A stretch of DNA of 64,000 nt from Massilia sp. H6 (GTDB lineage Bacteria > Pseudomonadota > Gammaproteobacteria > Burkholderiales > Burkholderiaceae_D), in contig NZ_CP103371.1 of NCBI RefSeq assembly GCF_024802625.1, forward strand, positions 3,658,001 to 3,722,000, given 5' to 3'. Each line of letters opens with the position of its first letter. Positions within the stretch are counted from its first letter, which is position 1. The translations under genes and the position numbers were made by a program. Below the pieces are notes generated by a model. That model worked only from the letters and a program-made list of their open reading frames with translations. It had not been told where the DNA came from and did not search any database. This document shows positions 18,037 to 25,426 of this stretch, one piece after another.

Positions 18037-19755
18037 TTACCTTTGCTCAGCCAGCTCGTGCGGGAAATATTTGATGACACAGTCGAACGGATTCGGCGCG
18101 GCCTGGCCCAGGCCGCAGATCGACGCGTCGCGCATGACCTGCGACAGCTCGCCCAGCAGCGCCACGTCCCAGACCGGCTTGCGGACGATATCGAGCGCCT
18201 TGGCGGTGCCGTTGCGGCAGGGCGTGCACTGTCCGCAAGACTCGTCCTTGAAGAAGGCCAGCGTGTTGCGCGCGGCGGCCGTTGCGCTGTCGTGGTCGGA
18301 CAACACCACCACCGCGGCCGATCCGATGAAGCAGCCATAGGGCTGCAATGTGTCGAAGTCGAGCGGAATGTCGCCCATCGACGCCGGCAGGATGCCGCCC
18401 GAGGCGCCACCCGGCAGGTAGGCATAGAAGGCGTGGCCCTCTTGCATGCCGCCGCAGTACTCTTCGATCAGTTCCGTGATCGTGATGCCGGCCGGGGCCA
18501 GTTTCACGCCCGGATCGCGCACCCGTCCGGATACCGAGAACGAGCGCAGGCCACGTCGGCCATGGCGCCCGAACCCGGCGAACCAGTCGCCGCCGCGCTC
18601 CAGGATTTCGCGCACCCAGTGCAGCGTCTCGAAATTGTGCTCCAGCGTCGGACGGCCGAACAGGCCGACCTGCGCCACGTAGGGTGGGCGCAGGCGCGGA
18701 ATGCCGCGCTTGCCTTCGATCGATTCGATCATGGCCGATTCTTCGCCGCAGATATAGGCGCCGGCGCCGCGCCGCAGGAAGATCGGCGGCATGCCCGCTA
18801 CTGGCGGGTCGGCGCGCAGCTGCTCCAGCGCGGCTTCGAGCGTGGCGCGGCAGCCGTGGTATTCGTCGCGCAGGTAGATATAGATGGCCTCGATGCCGAC
18901 CGCCCAGGCGGCGATCAGGGCGCCTTCCAGGAAGCGGTGCGGGTCGCGCTCGAGGTAGACGCGGTCCTTGAAGGTGCCCGGCTCGCCTTCGTCGATGTTG
19001 ATCGCCATCAGGCGCGGGCCGGCCTCGGCGCGCACGATGCGCCACTTGCGCCCCAGCGGGAAACCGGCGCCGCCCAGGCCGCGCAGGCCGGATCCTTCCA
19101 GCGTGCCGATCACCTGCTCGACGTCGTGCTCGCCGGCGATACAGCCGCGCAGCAGCGCATAGCCGCCGCCCTCGCGGTAGGCGGCATAGTCGACATGCTC
19201 GCCAGCGCGCTCACGGGTTTCGCCGTTTGCGACCTTGGCCACCAGCGTTTCCACGGTTGCATGCGGCACCGCATGCTGCCCCACCACCGCCGCCGGCGCC
19301 TGTTCGCAGCGCCCGATGCAGGGCGCTTCCAGCACCCGCACCTCGCGGCCCAGCAGGGCCGGCAGCTTCTCGAGCAGTGCCGCGGCACCCGCCATCTCGC
19401 ACGACAGACCAGCGCACACGCGCACGGTCAGCGCGGCTGGCGCCGCCTCGCCTTCTTTGACCACGTCGAAGTGGTGGTAGAAGGTGGCGACCTCGTAAAC
19501 CTCGGTCTGCGCCAGGCGCATCTCTTGTGCCAGGGCGGCCAGGTGCTGGCTCGACAGGCAACCGAAACGGTCCTGGATCTTGTGCAGGTGCTCGATCAAG
19601 AGGTCGGCCTGGCGCGATTCGCTGCCGAGCAGTGCCTGGACTTCGCCCAGTGCCTGCGGATCGACGCGGCGGCCCTTTGGGGCTTCGCGTTTGCGCTGGC
19701 GGCTGGCGCCTGCAGGGTTATCGATGCGAGCGATCGGGATGATGGGGTGGTTCAT
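18037..19755 (-). CDS. fdhB: Formate dehydrogenase diaphorase subunit: FdsG (NuoE-like) fused to FdsB (NuoF-like)
   Basis: Accepts electrons from the alpha subunit and reduces NAD+. Residues about 30-190 form a thioredoxin-like 2Fe-2S domain with cysteines in RVCAGLSCE and APCIGRCEQ; residues about 200-570 form the NuoF-like FMN/NADH part (GLRGLGGAGFPLGRKW, INIDEGEPGTFKDR, GAGAYICGEE) ending in the 4Fe-4S motif ESCGQCTPCRNG. In Cupriavidus and Rhodobacter Fds these are separate FdsG and FdsB chains; the fusion resembles the beta subunit of the Methylobacterium Fdh1 enzyme, which carries tungsten. The start at 19755 gives 572 residues. Together with the alpha subunit it forms a complete two-chain enzyme. 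Confidence 0.93.
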   Translation of the reverse strand: MNHPIIPIARIDNPAGASRQRKREAPKGRRVDPQALGEVQALLGSESRQADLLIEHLHKIQDRFGCLSSQHLAALAQEMRLAQTEVYEVATFYHHFDVVKEGEAAPAALTVRVCAGLSCEMAGAAALLEKLPALLGREVRVLEAPCIGRCEQAPAAVVGQHAVPHATVETLVAKVANGETRERAGEHVDYAAYREGGGYALLRGCIAGEHDVEQVIGTLEGSGLRGLGGAGFPLGRKWRIVRAEAGPRLMAINIDEGEPGTFKDRVYLERDPHRFLEGALIAAWAVGIEAIYIYLRDEYHGCRATLEAALEQLRADPPVAGMPPIFLRRGAGAYICGEESAMIESIEGKRGIPRLRPPYVAQVGLFGRPTLEHNFETLHWVREILERGGDWFAGFGRHGRRGLRSFSVSGRVRDPGVKLAPAGITITELIEEYCGGMQEGHAFYAYLPGGASGGILPASMGDIPLDFDTLQPYGCFIGSAAVVVLSDHDSATAAARNTLAFFKDESCGQCTPCRNGTAKALDIVRKPVWDVALLGELSQVMRDASICGLGQAAPNPFDCVIKYFPHELAEQR

Positions 19756-19820
19756 GGTAGTCCCAGTATTCGATGTTGCGTTGATTCGATGATGGTCAGT
19801 CGCGGCGGTCCGGGAGATGG

Positions 19821-19857
19821 CCGAACGCGTGGGCCAGAAATCTGCCCACGCGTTCGG
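19821..19857. repeat. 14-bp perfect inverted repeat between the MFS gene and fdhB
   Basis: Arms CCGAACGCGTGGGC (19821-19834) and GCCCACGCGTTCGG (19844-19857) are perfect complements around a 9-base loop. It lies directly after the MFS stop and 65 bp before the fdhB start (minus strand). No T-run follows on either strand, so it is not a classical intrinsic terminator; it could be an attenuating or mRNA-stabilising hairpin that lowers readthrough between transporter and enzyme. Confidence 0.85.
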
Positions 19858-19878
19858 ATCAAGCTAACAGGCCGTCGA

Positions 19879-21519
19879 TCAGAACATGGCAGACGCCTTC
19901 TGCAGCGTCACCCAGATGCCGAACATCAGCGGAATGCCGACTGCCATCCAGGCGAACGCCGTCACTGCCGGGTTGCTGGTCGCGGCGACCGTGCCGCGGC
20001 CGGCGGCACGAACACCGCTGGAGGCGGTGACCTGCTTCTCGCGCGCCAGCTTCTTTTCGGCGGCCAGTTCGTCGTCGGTCATGAAGTGACGGTCGTCCAG
20101 CGGACGGATCATTGCGTTCAGTCCGATGCCCACCACGACCAGGCCGGTCAGCACATACATCGTCACGTCATAGGCTTGCGCCTTGGGCACCCCGTTGGCG
20201 ATCTGGTACTCGCGGATGTAGTTGATCAGGAGCGGACCGACCACACCGGCCACCGCCCAGGCGGTCAGCAGGCGGCCGTGGATCGCGCCGACCATCTGGG
20301 TACCGAACAGGTCGGCCAGGTAGGCCGGTACCGTGGCGAAGCCGCCGCCGTACATCGACAGGATGATGCAGGTGCAGGCCACGAACAGCGCCAGCTGGCC
20401 AGCATGGCCCGCCGAGGGAATCGTCACGTACAGGATGGCGCCCAGGATCAGGAAGATGAAATAGGTTGCCTTGCGTCCGATGTAGTCGGAGCACGATGCC
20501 CAGCCGAAGCGGCCGACGATGTTAAACAGCGACAGCAGGCCGGTGAAGCCGGCGGCGATCGCCGCGATCTGGCTCTTCTGCCCCGCATCGAGGTCGTTGA
20601 TGCCCAGGTCGACGCCGATCAGGCGCCCGCCGAACACTTCTTGCAGCAGCGGCGAAGCCATGCCCAGGATGCCGATGCCGGCCGAGACGTTCAGGAACAG
20701 CACGCCCCAGATCAGCCAGAACTGCGGAATGCCCCAGACGCGGCTGGCGTGCACGTGACGGGTGGTGATCATGGTGTTGGCGCTGGTGGCAGGCGGGGTC
20801 CAGCCTTCCGGCTTCCAGCCGGTGGCAGGAACACGGTAGGTCATCGCACCGGCGACCATGAAGACGAAATAGATTGCAGCCAGGGCCAGGAAGGTTTCCC
20901 AGACGCCGACCGAGTTGGCAGTGGCGAAATGCTTCATGAGCTTGTCGGCCAGCGGTGCGCCGATCACGGCGCCGCCGCCGAAGCCCATGATGGCCATGCC
21001 GGTTGCCATGCCGCGGCGGTCCGGGAACCATTTGATCAGGGTGGACACCGGCGAGATATAGCCGAGGCCCAGGCCAATGCCGCCGATGACGCCGGAACCG
21101 AGCCACATCAGCCAGATCTGGTGGGTGTAGACGCCGAGCGCCGAAATGACCAGGCCGCCGCACCAGCACAAGGCCGATACCAGTCCGGCCTTGCGCGGCC
21201 CGGCGTGCTCGAGCCAGCCGCCAAACAGCCATGCCGCCAGGCCGAGGAAGACGAAGAACAGCGTGTACATCCAGCCCAGCATGGAAATCTTCCAGTCGCA
21301 GGTGGTCGCGAATACTTGCGCCATGAAGCTCATGTCGGCCGGGCAGGCCAGCGACTCGGTGATGCCGAGCGCTTTCGACAGCGGCAGCCAGAACACAGAA
21401 AAACCGTAGGCCATGCCGATGCACAGGTGGATCGCCAACGCCGCGGGGGGAACCAGCCAGCGGTTGAAGCCCGGCCCCGCAATCGTGTGCTCCTTGTCAA
21501 GAAAACTTAGTCCAGCCAT
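19879..21519 (-). CDS. Oxalate/formate antiporter-type MFS transporter
   Basis: A 546-residue carrier of the major facilitator superfamily with about twelve membrane segments plus an extra hydrophobic helix at the C-terminus (AFAWMAVGIPLMFGIW). The segments MAYGFSVFWLPLSKALGI, WMYTLFFVFLGLAAWLFGGW and LGYISPVSTLIKWFPDRRG resemble OxlT and its relatives. A periplasmic insert between helices 1 and 2 contains two Cys. A GGAG ribosome-binding site precedes the ATG. As first gene of the formate dehydrogenase unit it probably moves formate, oxalate or a related monocarboxylate. Substrate is inferred from context; no oxalyl-CoA decarboxylase gene is in the window. Confidence 0.88.
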   Translation of the reverse strand: MAGLSFLDKEHTIAGPGFNRWLVPPAALAIHLCIGMAYGFSVFWLPLSKALGITESLACPADMSFMAQVFATTCDWKISMLGWMYTLFFVFLGLAAWLFGGWLEHAGPRKAGLVSALCWCGGLVISALGVYTHQIWLMWLGSGVIGGIGLGLGYISPVSTLIKWFPDRRGMATGMAIMGFGGGAVIGAPLADKLMKHFATANSVGVWETFLALAAIYFVFMVAGAMTYRVPATGWKPEGWTPPATSANTMITTRHVHASRVWGIPQFWLIWGVLFLNVSAGIGILGMASPLLQEVFGGRLIGVDLGINDLDAGQKSQIAAIAAGFTGLLSLFNIVGRFGWASCSDYIGRKATYFIFLILGAILYVTIPSAGHAGQLALFVACTCIILSMYGGGFATVPAYLADLFGTQMVGAIHGRLLTAWAVAGVVGPLLINYIREYQIANGVPKAQAYDVTMYVLTGLVVVGIGLNAMIRPLDDRHFMTDDELAAEKKLAREKQVTASSGVRAAGRGTVAATSNPAVTAFAWMAVGIPLMFGIWVTLQKASAMF

Positions 21520-21547
21520 ATCGTCTCCAGAATCTTATAGGTGTCGG

Positions 21548-21569
21548 AATATGCTTTTGATAGCATATT
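21548..21569. promoter_or_regulatory. Candidate operator, AATATGCT-N6-AGCATATT, upstream of the formate unit
   Basis: Perfect 8-bp inverted repeat with a 6-base spacer, located 29 bp upstream of the MFS start and 73 bp upstream of the divergent regulator. The half-site AGCATAT recurs in the palindrome over the regulator's start codon. The spacing and AT-rich arms resemble ModE-class operators, so binding by the adjacent regulator is the simplest reading. Confidence 0.6.
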
Positions 21570-21637
21570 TAATCGTCAAATTTTGTTATTTGAGCGAGAC
21601 TAACATGATGCTTTCTGGGTAGAAATAGGCTATTTTG

Positions 21638-21647
21638 AGCATATGCT
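21638..21647. promoter_or_regulatory. AGCATATGCT palindrome covering the regulator start codon
   Basis: A perfect 10-bp palindrome at 21638-21647. It contains the ATG (21643-21645) of the ModE-like regulator and shares the AGCATAT half-site with the inverted repeat at 21548-21569. A protein bound here would block transcription and translation start, suggesting autorepression. Confidence 0.5.
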
Positions 21648-22743
21648 AAACATCCACATTCGCCCGCATTGGGAAATCAGTATCAAGGGAGAAGCGCCGC
21701 TCGACACCGGCAACCTGCTGGGCCTGCTGCTAGCGATCCAGGACACCGGCTCGATCGCGCAGGCGGCCAAGTCGGTCAAGCTGTCCTATCGTTATGCATG
21801 GGGCTTGCTGCGCGCGGCCGAACAGCTGTTCGGCCAGCAGTTGCTGCAGACCGGACGGGGACGTGGCACCGTGCTCACGCCGCTGGCGCAAAAGCTGGTC
21901 TGGGCCGACCGCCGCATTGCCGCGCGCCTGTCGCCTACGCTGCAAAGCCTGGCCTCCGAACTGGAAACGGAACTGGTGCGCCTCACGGCCGGCCGACTGC
22001 GCGCGCTGCGGCTCGACGCCAGCCATGGCCTGGCGGTGGCAGCCCTGATGGCCCGCGTCGACCGCGATGCCCTGCCGATCGATTCGCGCTACCGAACCAG
22101 TACCGATGCGGTGGTGGCGCTGGCCCGGCGCGAGTGCGACCTGGCCGGCTTCCATGTCCCGATCGGCCGCTTCCAGGCACAGACCGCGGCCTGGTACCTG
22201 CGCTGGCTCGATCCGGGCCAGCATTGCCTGGTGCGGGTGGCGGGCCGCGAGCAAGGCCTGATCACGGCGCGCGGCAATCCGCTCGGCCTGCGCGGCCTGG
22301 CCGACCTGTCCAGTCCTGGCGTGCGCTTCGTGAACCGGCAGGCCGGCTCCGGCACCCGCATGCTGCTCGAGATGATGCTGGCCGACCAGGACTTGCCGGC
22401 CGAGGCGATCCAGGGCTTTCATAGCGCCGAGTTCACCCACTCGGCGGTGGCCGCCTATATCGCCAGCGGCATGGCCGACGCCGGGGTCGGCATGCGCGCG
22501 GCCAGTGCCCAGTTCAAGCTCGATTTCATCCCGCTGGTGAGCGAGACCTATTATTTCGCGGTGCGCCGCGACGCCCTCGACGAGCCGGCCATGGCCCAGC
22601 TGCTGGCCTTGATGCGCGAGCCGGCCTACCACGCGCAGGTGGCGGCGCTGCCCGGCTACAGTGCCACCGGTACCGGCGAAGTGGTATCGATCGAAGAAGC
22701 GTTTTCGCTGCCGCCGCGCGCCGCCATGCATCCTGCGCTTTAG
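21643..22743 (+). CDS. ModE-like HTH regulator with periplasmic-binding-protein-like oxyanion domain
   Basis: A one-component regulator. Residues about 10-110 form a ModE-type winged helix (ISIKGEAPLDTGNLLGLLLA, DTGSIAQAAKSVKLSYRYAW, GRGRGTVLTPLAQ). The rest is a cytosolic PBP-like domain of the type annotated as molybdate-binding (DASHGLAVAALMA, RQAGSGTRMLLEMML, GMADAGVGMRAAS). It is transcribed divergently from the formate dehydrogenase/tungstate unit and is the obvious candidate to sense molybdate or tungstate for it. The ATG at 21643 lies in a palindrome; a ribosome-binding site is weak. The 366-residue length is typical of this architecture. The ligand is inferred, not shown. Confidence 0.87.
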   Translation: MLNIHIRPHWEISIKGEAPLDTGNLLGLLLAIQDTGSIAQAAKSVKLSYRYAWGLLRAAEQLFGQQLLQTGRGRGTVLTPLAQKLVWADRRIAARLSPTLQSLASELETELVRLTAGRLRALRLDASHGLAVAALMARVDRDALPIDSRYRTSTDAVVALARRECDLAGFHVPIGRFQAQTAAWYLRWLDPGQHCLVRVAGREQGLITARGNPLGLRGLADLSSPGVRFVNRQAGSGTRMLLEMMLADQDLPAEAIQGFHSAEFTHSAVAAYIASGMADAGVGMRAASAQFKLDFIPLVSETYYFAVRRDALDEPAMAQLLALMREPAYHAQVAALPGYSATGTGEVVSIEEAFSLPPRAAMHPAL

Positions 22744-22976
22744 CGGCGCCGCTTCTTCCAGTTGTAATCGGCGCCGGTGACATCCACGCCCGGATGGCCG
22801 ACCAGGTCCGGATGCTCGGACGCCATCGTAATAAAGCGCAGGCCTTCGCCCTCGCGCTGGCGCCTGCGCAGCGTCTCCATGTGCTGCATCGCCTGCACCA
22901 TGTCCGAGGTCTCGAACAGTTTCTGGTGCGGCGTGCAGCGCTCGTCTTCCACGACGGTCCAGTACACCATATACAT
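22740..22976 (-). CDS. Small conserved hypothetical protein
   Basis: A 78-residue soluble protein (MYMVYWTVVEDERCTPH...), with no motif I can name. It begins with a beta-rich stretch, has a central helix (DMVQAMQHMETLRRRQREG), and ends in the basic tail NWKKRRR. A GGGAG ribosome-binding site 6-8 bases before the ATG at 22976 supports this start over an in-frame ATG at 23042. Its stop overlaps the stop of the regulator gene by four bases, tail to tail. Similar short proteins occur in related betaproteobacteria by recall. Function unknown. Confidence 0.75.
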   Translation of the reverse strand: MYMVYWTVVEDERCTPHQKLFETSDMVQAMQHMETLRRRQREGEGLRFITMASEHPDLVGHPGVDVTGADYNWKKRRR

Positions 22977-23055
22977 TGCTTGCTCCCTGGTTTCGACTGC
23001 CTGACAGATTTTAGGGGCTGGATGAGCGCAAAAGCCAGACAATGCTTATAGAACG

Positions 23056-23069
23056 TAGGATCTATCCTA
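23056..23069. repeat. Short inverted repeat TAGGAT-CT-ATCCTA
   Basis: Perfect 6-bp arms with a 2-base spacer, 86 bp before the glycosidase-reductase start. Possibly an operator; nothing in the sequence identifies the protein that would bind. Confidence 0.4.
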
Positions 23070-23082
23070 AATCCGGCTTATA

Positions 23083-23098
23083 TGTGCGCCAATTCACA
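23083..23098. promoter_or_regulatory. CRP-type box with one mismatch, TGTGC-N6-TCACA
   Basis: Nine of ten conserved positions match TGTGA-N6-TCACA. It lies 57 bp before the glycosidase-reductase ATG. A weak -10-like TAGGCT starts 21 bases after it, close to the 20-22 base spacing of the better boxes in this window. Confidence 0.45.
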
Positions 23099-23155
23099 CA
23101 ACCCATCGCGCTCGCCAATTAGGCTGGTCCTGTCTTCTTTAACGCGGGCCAGAAC

Positions 23156-25420
23156 ATGAACATACAACTATCTTCCCAGCCAGCGGGCATGCCCGAGCTG
23201 GCGCTCTGGGGTGGCCTCGAATGCACGGTCAATCGCGTACGCGACAATTACTTCAGCCAGATGGATCGCAACGGCCACGCAGAACGCCTGCAAGACATCG
23301 AGCGTTTCGCCTCGCTCGGCATCAAGGCGATCCGCTACCCGGTGCTATGGGAGCGCACCGCGCCCGACGGCCCCGAGTCGGCCGACTGGTCCTGGCCCGA
23401 CGAGCGCCTGCCGGCGCTGCAGCAACTGGGCGTCACGCCCATCGTCGGACTGATCCACCATGGCAGCGGCCCCCGCCATACCAGCCTGGTCGATCCAGCC
23501 TTTCCTGAAAAGCTCGCCGGGTACGCCGGCGCCGTCGCCGCGCGCTACCCCTGGGTCGAGTACTACACCCCGGTCAACGAACCCTTGACCACGGCGCGCT
23601 TTTCCGGGCTGGCTGGCGTCTGGTACCCGCATGGCGACGACGAGGCCACCTTCGTGCGCGCCCTGCTCAACCAGTGCCGCGCCACGGTGCTGTGCATGCG
23701 CGCGATCCGCGCCGTCAATCCGGCTGCCAAGCTGGTGCAGACCGACGACCTGTCCAAGACCTACGGCACCCCCGAGATGGAACAGATTACCACTTTCTTC
23801 AACGACCGCCGCTGGCTGGCCTGGGACCTGCTGTGCGGAATGGTCGACCAGCAGCACGCGCTCTGGAGCTACCTGCTGGCCTCGCAGGCGACGCCGGAAG
23901 AACTGCTCTGGTTCCGCGACAACCCCTGCGCGCCCGACATCATCGGCGTTAACTACTACGCGACCAGCGAGCGCTGGCTCGACCACCGGCCGGAGCGCTA
24001 CCCGGAATCGCGCCGCCACGTCTATCGCGGCGTGCCGCATGCGGATATCGAAACCCCGCGTGCGCTGGCCACGCCCACGCCCGGCATCGGGCCGCTCCTG
24101 ATGGAAACCTGGGAACGTTACCGGCTGCCGATCGCCATCACCGAGGCCCATATCGACGCCAACCGCGAAGACCAGCTGCGCTGGCTGGTGGAGATCTGGA
24201 ACGCGGCGCGCAAGGCGCGCCAGCAAGGCGCCGACCTGCGCGCGGTGACGGTATGGGCGCTGCTCGGCTCCTACGACTGGAATTGCCTGGTGACCGAATG
24301 CCACGGCTACTACGAACCGGGGCCGTTCGACGTGCGCGGTGCGCAGCCGCGCCCGACCGCGCTGGCCACTTTAATGCGCGAACTGGCCACCAACCGGCCG
24401 CTGTCAAGCCCGGTGCTGCAGGGCGAAGGCTGGTGGCGCCGGCCCGGCCGCTTCTTGTGCAAACCGGTGGCCACCCGCACCGCGGTGGCCGACATTGCCA
24501 TCCGCAGCCAGTTCAAGTCGAGCACCGTGCAGCCGATCCTGATTACCGGCGCGACCGGCACCCTCGGCTCGGCCTTCGCCCGCATCTGCGACAAGCGCAA
24601 CCTGCTTTGTCACGTGCTCACGCGCCAGGAAATGGACATCAGCGACCCGCAGTCGGTGGAAGCGGCGATCAATCTCTACAAGCCGTGGGCGATCGTCAAC
24701 GCCGGCGGCTATGTGCGCGTGGACGAAGCCGAGGCCGATGTAGAGCGCTGCATGCGCGAGAACGCGCTGGGGCCGGCCGTGCTGGCGCTGGCCTGCATCC
24801 GCCACCAGTTGCGCTTCATGACCTATTCCAGCGACCTGGTATTCGACGGCAGCAAGGGTTCGCCGTATGTCGAGTCGGATGCCCCCAATCCACTCGGGGT
24901 CTACGGCCGCAGCAAGATGGAGGCCGAGCAGCGCGTGCTCGATGCCGACCCGCAGGCGCTGGTGATCCGCACCAGCGCCTTCTTCGGACCCTGGGACCGC
25001 CACAACTTCGTCACCCAGGCGCTCGATTCGCTGCACGCCGGGGAGCCGTTCCAGGCGGCCGGCGACGTGCTGGTGGCGCCCACCTATGTGCCGGACCTGG
25101 TCAACGTCTCGCTCGACCTGCTGATCGACCGCGAGCGCGGCATCTGGCACCTGACCCACGCCGAAGCGGTGAGCTGGGCCGACCTGGCGCGGCGCGCCTG
25201 CGCTGCCGCCGGCGTCGATGGCACCGGGCTGGAGGTAGTAGCGTTTGCCGATTGCGGCTATGCCGCGCCCCGGCCAGGGCTGAGCGCGCTCTCGAGCGAG
25301 CGGGCGCAGATGCTGCCATCGCTGGACGACGCGCTGCGACGCTATGTAGAGGCGGTACGCGAGCAGGCCCATGGCCGCGATGCGCTGGCGCCGGGAGAGG
25401 CGACGCATTACGCGAGCTGA
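23156..25420 (+). CDS. Fusion of a family 1 glycosidase-like domain with an RmlD-type sugar-nucleotide reductase domain
   Basis: A 754-residue two-part protein. Residues about 10-400 resemble GH1 beta-glycosidases: the acid/base Glu142 is in TPVNEP, and the equivalent of the nucleophile motif is Glu330 in AITEAHID, not the usual TENG. Residues about 460-740 are an RmlD-type short-chain reductase with the dinucleotide motif GATGTLG (465-471) and the catalytic pair Tyr583/Lys587 in YGRSK. It has no signal peptide, so it acts in the cytosol. The neighbours are LPS genes, and rmlA, rmlB and rmlC are absent, so a dTDP-rhamnose role is unproven. A strong ribosome-binding site is not seen. Confidence 0.82.
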   Translation: MNIQLSSQPAGMPELALWGGLECTVNRVRDNYFSQMDRNGHAERLQDIERFASLGIKAIRYPVLWERTAPDGPESADWSWPDERLPALQQLGVTPIVGLIHHGSGPRHTSLVDPAFPEKLAGYAGAVAARYPWVEYYTPVNEPLTTARFSGLAGVWYPHGDDEATFVRALLNQCRATVLCMRAIRAVNPAAKLVQTDDLSKTYGTPEMEQITTFFNDRRWLAWDLLCGMVDQQHALWSYLLASQATPEELLWFRDNPCAPDIIGVNYYATSERWLDHRPERYPESRRHVYRGVPHADIETPRALATPTPGIGPLLMETWERYRLPIAITEAHIDANREDQLRWLVEIWNAARKARQQGADLRAVTVWALLGSYDWNCLVTECHGYYEPGPFDVRGAQPRPTALATLMRELATNRPLSSPVLQGEGWWRRPGRFLCKPVATRTAVADIAIRSQFKSSTVQPILITGATGTLGSAFARICDKRNLLCHVLTRQEMDISDPQSVEAAINLYKPWAIVNAGGYVRVDEAEADVERCMRENALGPAVLALACIRHQLRFMTYSSDLVFDGSKGSPYVESDAPNPLGVYGRSKMEAEQRVLDADPQALVIRTSAFFGPWDRHNFVTQALDSLHAGEPFQAAGDVLVAPTYVPDLVNVSLDLLIDRERGIWHLTHAEAVSWADLARRACAAAGVDGTGLEVVAFADCGYAAPRPGLSALSSERAQMLPSLDDALRRYVEAVREQAHGRDALAPGEATHYAS

Positions 25421-25426
25421 GATGGG

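Noticed and set aside
15200..18340. Very long plus-strand open frame (over 1000 codons) opposite the formate dehydrogenase genes
   Set aside because: It is antisense to two clearly identified enzymes with iron-sulfur motifs. Long antisense frames are expected from the GC-rich third codon positions; the translation is Arg/His/Val-rich and has no family resemblance.
18043..21510. Another plus-strand frame of over 1100 codons opposite fdhB and the MFS gene
   Set aside because: Mirror of real genes on the minus strand; the translation has biased composition and bridges the intergenic hairpin region without any start signal.
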